Assembly (NCBI GenBank): GCA_019009955.1
Contig: CM032228.1
Coordinates: 131,675,001-131,739,000, forward strand
Reading direction: 5' to 3'
Length of the DNA: 64,000 nt
Origin: Riptortus pedestris
Taxonomy: Eukaryota > Arthropoda > Insecta > Hemiptera > Alydidae
Shown piece by piece: positions 10,329 through 21,067 of the stretch. A program made the translations under genes and the position numbers. The notes beneath the pieces were generated by a model. That model saw nothing but the letters and a program-made list of their open reading frames with translations. It was not told the origin of the DNA and ran no database searches. The number at the start of each line of letters is the position of its first letter. The first letter of the stretch is position 1.

Positions 10329-12117
10329 TATACACTACTACTTCTAGATTGGGGGTTTTTACTTCCACTTCAAAACATATAGTCTTGATTATCTTTGTTA
10401 ATATTGATTTTCTTAGAATAATTTAAAGAAGATATTGCGCATGAAATGCATTTTTCAGTCCAAACAAGTTGCTTAATTGTATGAATTTCAAAACTCTGAT
10501 TCCCAACTTCCACACCACTCATACAATTTGTTCGTGCATGAAAATGTGAAATGTTTGTTAGTCTCTAAATGATAAAATGTATGTAAATTTCGTAAAACAT
10601 TATGAATACGTATTTCGTGATTATTTAGATAATGAATTTCATTTACAAAAGACATGTTATGCACTTCTACCATTGAAAAAGATGAGTCTTCTTGGAATAG
10701 CGTTACTTATATTTATACTGGATACCTTTCTTTTCAATTTAGGCCCATAAAGAAGGATAACAAAAAGTTTGCGAGTAATTTTCGACTTCGGTGTTCACCT
10801 CAATCAAAGCCGAACGCCGAAAATGGATATCACATTTCTTTTACTAATAGATCCAACCGTCATATTTGGGTGGAAACTAAATTTATTTGAACCCTCATAC
10901 CTTTATGGAACTACAGCAGAATTCTATAGTATTTTTTTCTTTAATGCTATGTTGAAATAAATAGATTTATTCAAACCCATTAGCAATAATAAATTCTCAA
11001 TATTCGTTAAAAGTCATTTCAGTCTTCATGTATAAACAATAATATAATTGCAATATGATGACAATAAAGTGATTATACTTTATTGTAATGTTAATCCAAT
11101 CAGTATATTTCAACGGAAGCCTGCTTGTATCTCAATTTACATATGAATAACAGGTATTCTGACATAAATTTCTTTAATGGCCTCTTTTTAAAACATTGAT
11201 ATTTCAACCAAATATCTCAAGATTTAATGTACATGTTTTATGGCATTTGTATTGTGATGAATATGACAGGATGATTTTGTGAACACATTAAACTTATCTT
11301 TATAATTCCCGCGGAAACGATTTCTACTTCCACCCGTCAACTATGGGTAAAAAGCTAAAATTGTGAAATTGGAACAGAAGAAAACCGGAAGCCAAAACTA
11401 GCCTTGTTGGTGAGAAGGGACCCGAAACCAGCGATTTCAAATATGAGTAATAAGATGGAATTTCTTTATTTAAATATAGTTACTTATTGGTTTCTGTATT
11501 TAAATTGAGTTCGTGCTACTAAGGCTAATCGCTTCAGGTTAACTGAAGGTAGCTACACGTTTCTAGCCAGCATGGGACTAAGAGTTTTATTAATAGAGTA
11601 AACTCCTATTGTTCAAATGGGGACCAAAACCGGGACGGCGAATTATTTTTTGTTTACTGGTTTCTGGATTAAAAGACACGATATTTATCAACTGATTAAT
11701 TGCAAGGGACTTAGGCGTCTACATTAATGATTCAATATTCACCTAATTCCTAGATTTGTATAAACTTGTTAAAGTGTAGGTGTAATTCTAAAGGTTAATT
11801 ATCCAACGAGAGTGAAGAGGAATGAAAGGAGCTCTCTTATAGGCTGGATGATTTGGCAAGTGGTACCACACCCTTTTCCTGTAAATGGGTTCCTTTCACA
11901 GAGCTCCAATTTCTGTCCTACGCTCGTCCAGATTTAAAATTAATCGCCTCTTTTGATCCTTATCCACCATTTTATTTTATATGGTTCCTGCAGCAAACAA
12001 CTTTGTTTTTATTTTAAAGTTTTTTCTCCATTTATTTACTAACATAACGTACCTTATGACAAAATGCCTACAGTACTTATTATTATACTTTAAATCGCAT
12101 TTGTTAGAACATTTTCT
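10329..12117. other. Unannotated AT-rich stretch
   Basis: No gene is supported. A degenerate SINE body lies at 11530-11650. The other open frames here are short and lack any family signature. Confidence 0.55.
11530..11650 (-). mobile_element. Degenerate SINE body
   Basis: Read on the minus strand, CTTAGTCCCATGCTGGCTAG and the following GTAGCTACC segment resemble CTTAGTCCCACCCTGGCTAG of the copy at 57320-57360. There is no recognisable tRNA-like head. Confidence 0.45.
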
Positions 12118-12239
12118 TACTAGGTAAATCGGCAACTGAGGCTGTACTTATGACACGTTTTTCTAAATATTTTTAAATGCCCCTCATTCCCCGGAGATAA
12201 TGAAAATAAGGCCCGCTGAAAACTTATTTTATATATATA

Positions 12240-13561
12240 CTAGCTCAGATACCCGGCTTCGCCCGGGAATTGATTTGAGGCTGAATGGTGATAGTATTTT
12301 TTTGGCAAGGCTTTAATTTGCACAATATTTTGACATTTACCCGTCCCAGTGTTTAGGGTTAATACCCGTTGTTGGCATTTGTTAATAATAAAATTAATTT
12401 TTTATGTATGTCTTCACTGTCCTCCGAATTGTCATATTTCCCGTCTACTGCGCATTATGCATAGATTTCAGTTATTAAGGACAAAATATTAACAAAGATT
12501 TGAATTAATTTTTCCAGGTGAGGTACCTCAAAGTTCAAATTGGAATGAATTGTTGAGCATATCAATATTTCTACGCAAATTACTTGCTCCACACATTGTT
12601 CCTGGAGAAATGTATAAAAAAAAAAAGTTAATCTAAATAACAAAGTAAACAACTTTTGTTATGTGCATGTTTGTCGAAAAACATATAGACAATGAAATAT
12701 CGCAAATTTTTAGTTCAGGCCTCCCTTATAACCCCCACTCCCGTTCTAACCTAAAAATTTTAATATAGCTTATAATCATGGAAGAATTAATGCTAATTGA
12801 CATACCGAGTTTTTTTAGTTCGGTTTAATCGTAAGCGCCCAATGAAATAGTTGACTCCCGCTTTAGTTTATAGTGTATATCTCGTTTACACTTTGTTAAA
12901 AGATAAAAATGAACATAAAAAAAGTTACTCTAAATAACAAAATAAACAACTTTTGTTATGTTCATATTTGCCGAAAAACGAATAGAAAACGAAATACCGC
13001 TATTTTTAAATTCAGGCCTCCCTGGCAACCCCCACTCCTGCCCGTCCCTAGAAATGTTGGTATGGCTTGTTATAATGAAAGCGTTAGTGCTAATTCACAT
13101 ACCAAGTTTGGTTTAGTTCGGTTGAGTCTTTTGTGCCAAATAAAATTGTTGACTCCCGCTATAGTTTTTAGCGTATAACTCATTTATACTTCCGTATACG
13201 GCAAAAGTGCATATAACAAAAGTTACTCTAAATTACAAAATAAACAACTTTTGTTATGGACATATTTGCTGAAAAAGCTATAGGAAACGAAATATCGCTA
13301 TTTTTAATTTCAGGCCTCCCTTATAACCCCCACTCCTGTTTGTCTTAGAGAATATTAATATAGCCTAAAGTCTAAGTTGGGCTAGTAGTAATATACATAC
13401 CAAGTTTCATAAAATTCGGTTCTGCCGTTTATGCGTGAAAAGGTAACAAACAAACAAACAGACACCAAAGAAACAAAATGCAGCTATGGTGTCTATGACA
13501 TGTGAAACGAAAAGTTATCGTGAAATTTCGCGAAAAAAATCAATGTACAGACAGAGGTTAC

Positions 13562-13572
<11 letters not shown>
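12240..13572 (-). mobile_element. Helitron-like non-autonomous element, longest copy
   Basis: On the minus strand the element ends in CCCGGGCGAAGCCGGG, a 5-bp-plus stem, then 8 bases and CTAG followed by T. That is the canonical Helitron 3' end. The 5' side on the right is AATTGTAACCTCTGTCTG running out of a TA tract; a 5' TC is not resolvable there. Inside, a unit of about 298 bp marked by AACTTTTGTTATG (12651, 12951, 13247) is repeated three times. There is no Rep/helicase ORF, so it would depend on an autonomous partner. Confidence 0.7.

Positions 13573-13610
<38 letters not shown>
13567..13610. repeat. (TA)n microsatellite
   Basis: This is the AT tract at the junction between the Helitron-like copy and the resumed HINE-like copy. 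Confidence 0.95.
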
Positions 13611-13613
<3 letters not shown>

Positions 13614-13757
13614 AGGTATTTTGAAATTCAAAATGTCTCCGTTATTATAGACACATCGAGAAACTGTATATGTCATGTTGCAATTCAACGAACACATGTT
13701 GAAAATGTTGTTCTACACATACATTTTTTATGCATCTTGAATATTATCGTGATATCT

Positions 13758-13877
<120 letters not shown>

Positions 13878-14450
13878 CCCCCACCCCCACTCATGTGACA
13901 TTTACAATCAGCTGATCAAGAATCACTTTATTCCAAGCTTAAATACCAAATATTGTTTTCATTAAACGTTTACAGTGTGAAATACTTGCAAACATTTAGT
14001 GTGATGACGCCATCAATTAAGATTTTGCAGTAGATAGAAAATATTGATTTCTTCTATACCAAACTCGACTTTTTAACTGTTTCATTCCACACTAATGACC
14101 ATGTTAGTTAATGCGTGAAATCGGGGATGGAATAGTTAGGGGGGGGGATTTTTAAAATTTGAAATATCTCCGTTATTATGAGTCGGAACGCAAAAAGTTA
14201 TAGACAAATCTTGTTAAGCTATTGACTTTCTACAATTGTTGTTATATACAATTTTTTGTAACTCAAGTTTTTAGTGAGTTATTTCTACTGCCTTGTTTTC
14301 TGCCGTCAGTAACCCCCCCCCTTCTAAGCATCGGATTTTTACGTATAAATAGAGAATATGAGGTGAGATGATATCAGAAGTGTGATATACCACCACGTGG
14401 GAAGTCTGCTTAGTTTACGCAGCCCCTGCGTGACGTACTTTCCAGTCTCC

Positions 14451-15029
14451 AGTAAACCCCCTATCCTACTCATCTCGTATTAACAATAAGCTGAAGTATC
14501 ATGAGACATTTTATTCTAAACTTAAATATAAAATATCGTTTTCATTGTTCTTTTCTGTGAGGCATACACAAATATGTTCCGTGCGATGACATGAATTAAG
14601 ATCTTACGATGTGTCAATACCATACTTCAGTTTGCTCTAAAAAGGATCCAGTAATTCCAAATAATATGAATTCCGTAGATAAAAATATCAAGTATACTTT
14701 CTCAGGTTTCAAATTTTATCGAAGCATGTTTCTGATGAAATGTTTAAACACTGAGATTTGAAATACTTTCACCGTTTTTTTTTGTTTTTTTTGATAAATT
14801 ATATTTTTCTTCGAAGCAGTATACCTTCAATATTAATAGTTTCATAGATTGAATATTGATAGACATAGATTTAAGGTTAATTGATTCCGTTATATAAATT
14901 ACTGCTGACATCTGTCTATAAACATATTTTCTCATGTACATCCTAGACCCCAAAAGACGGAACTAATCAATGTACCAAGTTCAAAAATTAGCAATGCAGT
15001 TTATAGAGTTTATTAAATATTATATTTAT
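14451..15029 (+). repeat. HINE-like module fragment, then unannotated DNA
   Basis: From 14451 to about 14620 the segment AGTAAACCCCCTATCCTACTC, then ATTAACAATAAGCTG and a TTTTATTCTAAACTTAAATA run, repeats the interior seen at 10170-10250. The rest shows nothing recognisable. Confidence 0.5.
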
Positions 15030-15186
15030 ACCTTTCGGTGGAGACCGCTGGCAAGCGCTTTTTATGCAATGGCAACATCTAAAAATTAAACTTTTCGACG
15101 GGCTTGAATATGGTGCCATTGCATCGAAAGCGCTTGCCAGCTGTACTCGACGATCAGCCAGTGACGACGGTCTCCACCGAAAGGTA
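15030..15186. mobile_element. TA-flanked foldback (MITE candidate), copy A
   Basis: The ends are TACC...GGTA. The 18-bp outer arms CCTTTCGGTGGAGACCG and its complement are perfect. Inside is a second hairpin, CTGGCAAGCGC... with ...GCGCTTGCCAG, of about 27 bp with small mismatches. An unpaired stretch containing CTGTACTCGACGATCAGCC follows. Flanking TA dinucleotides suit a Tc1/mariner-type MITE, but no transposase is present to confirm it. Confidence 0.65.
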
Positions 15187-17344
15187 TGGCAACAGTATTA
15201 TTTATATTGGCGGTTCTAACCCTTTATTATATTTATTGTAAATAATTTTTGTTCTGAACGTAGCCAACCTGATACACCATACTTTATCGTTTAATTCGTA
15301 AAACATCCCATTCCAATCCATTCTTCTGGTCAACTGAGAACATAGAAGTCTCCAAGTTTTATAATATTTCAAAAGAAAGATGGTCACTCATTCTTAGACC
15401 CTTATGTTTTAATGGTATCCGAACCTAACATCTCTCTTTCTCCACAAATCAAAAGAGATAACTTCATTGATTTCCCAAGCTCTTAATATTTTAGAGTTCC
15501 TATGTGAATCCAGATCTGCTATACGTTTTACTTGTATAACACAACTCGAATTAAGAAATCGTGCTTTAATATTGATTCCATTTATGTAAGTCTTACTTAT
15601 TTTGAATAAATAATCGTCACTGCACGATTTTAATAAATAATGTTTGTTTTAGATTAGTAAGTGCACTTCAAACGTAAAACCCTTGTTATAAAAACCCAAA
15701 TTTATGTATATAATTTAAGCGGTATCCGTTTCGTATGCTAGGTTAAGGCAGAGCCGAACCAATCTTCCCGGTTCGAGCCGGTTTAGACATACCTTGTAGA
15801 CCTAAACTCAGTTCAAACAAATTTGGAAAGCCTAGAAATCACTAGGAACCAGGTGCTTCTCTATTCAACATCATTAGGTTGTTAGCAGTGCGTATTAAAA
15901 TAATCAAATTCACATTTGGGACGAGGTTATAGACTGAAGCCATCATAACTGAAGAAACTAGTTGGTCAGGTTAACTCACGCGCCTATTCACCATATTTCT
16001 AATGGAGATAGGGTAGGTCAAAGAATGTTGACAAAGGCTCCAATCTCTGGATTCAACCTCGATGACTTTTACACAGCTGTCAGTAATTTCTAACAGAGCT
16101 GCTAATTTCATTATATTTTATAATAAAATTAATTTTCAGAAGAAAATTGCATTTTTCTTATGTTAAACATACTTTTTTTATCAAAACTTAGAGAAATATC
16201 ATTTATATTATTTCCAAAAGAAAATATTAAATGTACATGTAATTTCATATTGGAGTTAGGTATGACGTTAGTAACGTGCTACTATTATGGCGTAATAATC
16301 ATTTTTCTGTCAATTATAATACATAGTTAATGTTAACGTGTCAAATTAATTTTATTGTCAAGCAAAGGAATTTCTTTCTTTATTTTCGATTAGAATTTAA
16401 TTTAGACAACTTCGTATTTTCTGGTTAACTTCCTCCTCACCCCTCGAAAGTCAAATGACGTAATATTATTGTCATGGTCGATTTCTCTTATTCTCTTACT
16501 ACCTTTCTAATATCTTCATACTACTTCGTTGAAAGGTTTACCTGCGTTTTTGAACCTACTGCTCAATCGAAAGAGATTAACGTAACGGAGTTGCCTTGAG
16601 AAGAATGGGCTGTGGTTGAGTCGAATGATGCGATATGAACTAAAGATTGTTCAAATATTTCTTAATGAATCTGAACTTGTCAGGCATGTGTCAGGCAGAT
16701 GATGAATAACTTGAAAGAATCTTGCATCCAGACTTGGAGCAACGAAAAGAATTTTTGTCAGTATTCACAGAATGCTTCAGGAATATCTTCTGTCATTATT
16801 GAATAGTAAAGCCAGAGTATAACTGAGTATTTCGCCATTGAATCACAGAGCGCGGTCCCTTGCATATGGTTTGTGTAGATTGCAAAGCTATTCTATAGTT
16901 TTATCCACAGCTCCATCCGTCTTTATGTTTGTTAACCGTTATCTATTATCAAGCTTTAATGGCGGCTTTAAGTGGATGCCAGTCGCTCCATTAACTCTCT
17001 CACTAATAGCGTGCAACAAATATCTTCCTGCTATCCTAATAAATACCTTCTTCCCACTACATTTCACATCTAGTTGACCTTTATACTCTTTCGACTATAA
17101 AGTCTCGATTTTTTAGCTGTCAATAATCAAGGTTTTCTTTTAATATTTCAGTACCTCCAGAAATAATTTTTGCTTTTAGCTTTAATTTATATTTGATTTA
17201 AGTCCAAAATAACTGAACTTGACATAAAAAAACCCCAACATAACATGAACAAAGCAAATGTTTTACTTGCTAGGCACGCTACTGACCTATCATCTATTCT
17301 CCATTTTCTGGCAGATTGTCCTCAAGGAAAATTAACTATAGAAA
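15187..17344. other. Unannotated AT-rich stretch
   Basis: I see no gene, repeat copy or RNA signal. A 79-codon plus-strand frame at 16838-17077 has no recognisable domain. Confidence 0.6.
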
Positions 17345-17461
17345 TTGCACTCTTGGTCCGATTTTCGAAACATTTAATCAAAAAATTGTGCATAATCAAA
17401 CTATTTGCAAATTTAATGAACTATAAATGTGGTTATATAAATTTTGTCACCATCATGAATA

Positions 17462-17472
17462 TTCAATGAGAT
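17462..17472. repeat. Target-site duplication, left copy
   Basis: TTCAATGAGAT here is repeated at 20941-20951 and brackets the Penelope-like element exactly. Variable-length duplications are usual for Penelope-like insertion. Confidence 0.75.
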
Positions 17473-17476
17473 TTAT

Positions 17477-17728
17477 ACTCGTAGACTTCCACGGTCCTGG
17501 TCATTAATACTATTAAGGTCTTCGGGTCTTGACCGTGTCTTCATATTGGTTGCCAACGTTTCGCTAGACATGCTGCTAGCTTCCTCAGGGCTATCTCTGA
17601 GACTGAAGAGTTGTTAGTTCATCTCTGGTATATATTTGAGTCTTATCCGGTTTCCTTGGGCGGAGTCTTCCCTTCCAGGTGTCTACGGATACTTGGTCCG
17701 GTGGTCGTTCATCGCCTATACCTTCGTT
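17477..17728 (-). repeat. Penelope terminal repeat (pLTR), 3' copy
   Basis: It is near-identical by eye to 20080-20331, from ACTCGTAGACTTCCACGG through TTCATCGCCTATAC. It encodes the C-terminal residues and stop of the element's ORF on the minus strand and contains a hammerhead-like core. Confidence 0.85.
17558..17588 (-). ncRNA. Hammerhead-like ribozyme core in 3' pLTR
   Basis: On the minus strand CTGAGGA fits CUGANGA. A helix GCTAG/CTAGC with an 8-nt loop follows, then GAAAC. This order of conserved boxes and helix II is the hammerhead core reported in Penelope-like terminal repeats. Helices I and III are short or unclear by eye, as expected of the minimal versions. Confidence 0.65.
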
Positions 17729-20176
17729 TTCGTTTCTTTTTGGAGGTCTCTGTGGAATTACCGGCTTCCAGAGTTTGCTGAGTTTGTATCCATCCTCTCT
17801 ATTGAAGTTGTTAGGGCATTTCGCTATTTCTATAGCTTCTCGAACCAGTCTTTCTTGGTAACGGTCAACCTTTGCCAGTACCTTGACTTCATCGAATTTA
17901 ATGTTGTGTTTGGTTTCCCAGAAATGTTCCGCTATGGCTGATTCTTCTGTCGCCGAAAAACTTTTTTAAAACTCTTGATGTGCTCGGCGACCCTGGTGTT
18001 TATCAATCTACGGCCCGGTCTGGCCAATGTATTCTGAGCCGCAGGAACATGGTATGCTGTATATCCCCGGATTTTTGTGTGGAGTTTATCTTTGCAGCTG
18101 GGTAATATCTGAGCTATTTTCCTGTCAGTGCCAAATGCTGTTTCTATGCCTTGCTTCTTGAGTATTCTAGAGATCTTCTCGGTCGTACCTTTAACAAAAG
18201 GTATTACGGCTGTTTTCCGGATTTCCTCTTCATTTGTTTTTGTCTGCTTCTTTTCTTTTTCTTTTTGAATTGATTTCTGATTTCCTCTTTTCCGTAGCCA
18301 TTCTTTAGCAGAGCAGTCATCAAGTGTCGTTTTTCCTTTGGGAGGTTCTGTGGCTCTGAAATTCTCTCAGCTCTAGCGACCAATGTACGAATTATCCATT
18401 CTTCTGTGCTGGATGGTGATGAGATCCAGCGTGTAGGTATCTGTTGGTATGTGTTGGTTTTCTGTAAACCGCATGCCCCAGCTGACCGTTTGGTTTCCTT
18501 TCCACCAGAACATCGCAGAAATGGAATCTTCCTCTCACGTTCGATCTCCATCGTGAACTCAATGTTGGGGTGTATTGAATTAAAGAATGCCCGCAGAAAT
18601 TCTTCTAAAGTCTTCTCTCCATGTGGCCATATGACGAACGTGTCATCCACATATCTAAACCATTTTTTCGGTTTTAGTCTTGCCGTTTCAAGTGCCTTCT
18701 TTTCAAAATTTCTCCATGTACAAGCATCGGCTGCATTTGGACTTAATGGCGACCCCCATGCTGGCTCCATCCATTTGTTTGGTAGAAATTGCGTTGAACA
18801 AGAAATATGCTGATTGCAGGCAGAATTTTGGCTAGCTGGGGCTTCCTTCTTCCGTTAAGAATTTCTTTCATGATGTTTAACGTTTCTTGAATTGGAATTC
18901 TCGTAAACAGTGACTTAACGTCAAAACTGACGAGACGATCGTTTTCATCGATCATAATATCTTTGATTTTCCTCACGAAATCTGATGAATCCTTGATGTG
19001 GTGCGGGGTCAGGCCAATACTTGGTTGTATTTTCTTCGAAATATACTTTGAGATTCCGTAACATGCAGACCCAATCGAATTAACTATTGGCCTCATAGGA
19101 TTATCCTCCTTGTGTATCTTGGGTAATCCGTAAAGTCTGGGGTGGAACTGGGTCGGACTTGATTAAACGGTTGTATTCTTCTTTCTTGATCGTAGAAGTG
19201 GCTTTCAACTGCCTTGTTTATTTTCATTCTTAATTCTATTTGTTTGGGTCATGTTGAAGTTTGTTTGTACTTCCATCCTCAAGTAATTTTTGCATCTTTT
19301 CAATGTACTCTCTTCTCTCTTCATAGACCACGGTTGCATTTTCCTTTGTCGGCTGGCAGAACTAGTACGTCGTCTTGTTGTTTTATTTCCTTCAATGCAT
19401 GGAGTTCCTCTTTTGTAAATTGCGTTTAGGTGGTTTTGGCTTGGCGTAGTATGCGTGACACCTCTCCGCGAAATCTCTTCGGCTTTCTCTTCTTCCAGAT
19501 GGCGTATGGCACATTCGATGCCCACAAATTATTTTATCGTAGGGGATTTTTCCAGAGCGACTGCAAAGTTGAAACCTTTGGAAAGTACTTTGATCCATTC
19601 CTTCTTTAGGGGTTCTTCTGTAAGATTTATGACGATGTTTTCCAAATTCTCCGGGGGGTTAGCCGGTTTTGGTTGTTGTGTTCTCTGCAACTTTTGAAAT
19701 TTATGTTTTTGTGAGTCTTGCATCTTGCGTTTTCTCCTTTCCCCTTCGCTCCATATTATGCTGTCTACTTTTGACCAATCAGAGGCGTTGATGACATTAC
19801 TGAGTGACAGATGCTCTCGAAATAACTCGTTCTCCGTATGTGCAATGGACTTCCGTGTATCTCCCATCATGGCTCTTAATATTATTAACGAGCATCTTTT
19901 GGTTGCCTTGCTCAGCGTCTTCTCCTTGTTACTGATCCTAGCACATGTAGGAATGACCTGATGGTCTCTGCATCGTTTCAGAAATGCTAATCTGCAGAGG
20001 AGTGATATCCTCTTGATGCTCTTCTTCTCAAAACTCCTCACTCTCCGAGTGATCTCCTCCCCATAGAGGTTATTCAAATATACTCGTAGACTTCCACGGT
20101 CCTGGTCATTAATACTATTAAGGTCTTCGGGTCTTGACCGTGTCTTCATATTGGTTGCCAACGTTTCGCTAGACAT
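17640..20176 (-). pseudogene. Penelope-like polyprotein (RT plus GIY-YIG), broken
   Basis: The ORF would copy the element RNA and nick target DNA. It starts at 20176 with MSSETLATN, inside the 5' terminal repeat. It runs openly for 215 residues to a TAA at 19529-19531. The stretch before that stop, VINLTEEPLKKEWIKVLSKG, is the conserved Penelope N-terminal motif. The same frame continues past the stop, then shifts. The reverse transcriptase palm follows: SFDVKSLFTRIPI (motif A, near 18890-18930), GSPLSP (near 18740-18755) and YVDD (18642-18653). A KNGYGKEEIRNQF linker leads to a GIY-YIG region from about 18110 leftward, where the signature is degraded. Several frameshifts and stops make this copy inactive. 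Confidence 0.88.
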
Positions 20177-20331
20177 GCTGCTAGCTTCCTCAGGGCTATC
20201 TCTGAGACTGAAGAGTTGTTAGTTCATCTCTGGTATATATTTGAGTCTTATCCGGTTTCCTAGGGCGGAGTCTTCCCTTCCAGGTGTCTACGGATACTTG
20301 GTCCGGTGGTCGTTCATCGCCTATACCGTCG
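20080..20331 (-). repeat. Penelope terminal repeat (pLTR), 5' copy
   Basis: This is a direct repeat of 17477-17728 and contains the ORF start and a hammerhead-like core. The inversion breakpoint to the truncated copy lies just to its right, at about 20332-20336 (GTCGTTATAGCTC). Confidence 0.85.
20162..20193 (-). ncRNA. Hammerhead-like ribozyme core overlapping the ORF start
   Basis: The boxes and helix are the same as at 17558-17588. Here the GAAAC box is read in the ORF as Ser-Glu-Thr of MSSETLATN. One stretch therefore carries both the ribozyme box and the first codons of the protein. Confidence 0.65.
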
Positions 20332-20440
20332 TTATAGCTCAGATATTACCCAGTGGCAAAGATAAACTCCACACAAAAATCCCGGGGAGTCCAGCATACC
20401 ATGTTCCTGCGGCTCAGAATACATTGGCCAGACCGGCAGA

Positions 20441-20830
20441 TTGATAAACACCAGGGTCGCCGAGCACATCAAGAGTTTAAAAAAGTTTCGGACAGAAGAA
20501 TCAGCCATAGCGGAACATTTCTGGGAAACCAAACACAACATTAAATTCGATGAAGTCAAGGTACTGGCAAAGGTTGACCGTTACCAAGAAAGACTGGTTC
20601 GAGAAGCTATAGAAATAGCGAAATGCCCTAACAACTTCAATAGAGAGGATGGATACAAACTCAGCAAACTCTGGAAGCCGGTAATTCCACAGAGACCTCC
20701 AAAAAGAAACGAAAACGACGGTATAGGCGATGAACGACCACCGGACCAAGTATCCGTAGACACCTGGAAGGGAAGACTCCGCCCAAGGAAAACCGGAATA
20801 AGACTCAAATATATACCAGAGATGAACTAA
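20441..20830 (+). pseudogene. GIY-YIG endonuclease C-terminal part, open frame
   Basis: A 129-residue frame holds INTRVAEHIKSLKK, SAIAEHFWETKHNIKF and KVLAKVDRYQERLVREAIEI, the C-terminal half of a Penelope GIY-YIG endonuclease. The glutamate of VREAIEI is probably the metal-binding residue of the family. The N-terminal GIY and YIG motifs lie upstream in other frames (PAYHVPAAQNTLARPADR) and are damaged. The last residues, KTGIRLKYIPEMN, are encoded in the terminal repeat. Without the reverse transcriptase it cannot support transposition. Confidence 0.8.
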
Positions 20831-20855
20831 CAACTCTTCAGTCTCAGAGATAGCC

Positions 20856-20886
20856 CTGAGGAAGCTAGCAGCATGTCTAGCGAAAC
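20856..20886 (+). ncRNA. Hammerhead-like ribozyme core, inverted copy
   Basis: CTGAGGA, helix GCTAG/CTAGC and GAAAC occur on the plus strand, as a mirror of the cores at 17558 and 20162. Confidence 0.65.
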
Positions 20887-20940
20887 GTTGGCAACCAATA
20901 TGAAGACACGGTCAAGACCCGAAGACCTTAATAGTATTAA

Positions 20941-20951
20941 TTCAATGAGAT
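20941..20951. repeat. Target-site duplication, right copy
   Basis: TTCAATGAGAT, identical to 17462-17472. Confidence 0.75.
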
Positions 20952-21067
20952 ATTTGTACCTAATATATAATGGAAGCTTAAATGCCAAATCTCGTTTTCA
21001 ATAGATCATTACTAGATGAGATACATACAAATTCGTTGTGTGATCAAGTCATCAATTAAAATTGTAA

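Larger units (their letters stand above)
17473..20940 (-). mobile_element. Penelope-like retroelement with inverted partial copy
   Basis: The main body is on the minus strand. A terminal repeat of about 250 bp at 20080-20331 (5') is repeated in the same orientation at 17477-17728 (3'). Between them is a broken ORF with reverse transcriptase and GIY-YIG regions. To the right, from about 20335, a second truncated copy runs in the opposite orientation to 20940. Both outer ends therefore carry the same terminus, facing opposite ways. This tandem-plus-inverted layout is typical of Penelope elements. Three hammerhead-like cores sit in the terminal repeats. An 11-bp target duplication flanks the whole. 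Confidence 0.88.
20335..20940 (+). mobile_element. Inverted 5'-truncated Penelope copy
   Basis: This plus-strand copy begins in the linker before the GIY-YIG domain (AGCTCAGATATTACCC) and extends through the terminal repeat to the right end. It is the better-preserved version of the 3' part of the element. Confidence 0.85.

Noticed and set aside
16838..17077. 79-codon plus-strand frame starting MNHRARSLAYG
   Set aside because: No domain, signal or neighbouring exon signal supports it.
18406..18813. 135-codon plus-strand frame
   Set aside because: It is antisense to the Penelope reverse transcriptase, which carries the YVDD motif on the minus strand.
20501..20833. 110- and 75-codon minus-strand frames beginning near MLVHLWYIF and MSLIPVFL, repeated at 17636-17941
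   Set aside because: They are antisense shadows of the GIY-YIG coding strand and terminal repeat; the sense strand has the recognisable endonuclease.
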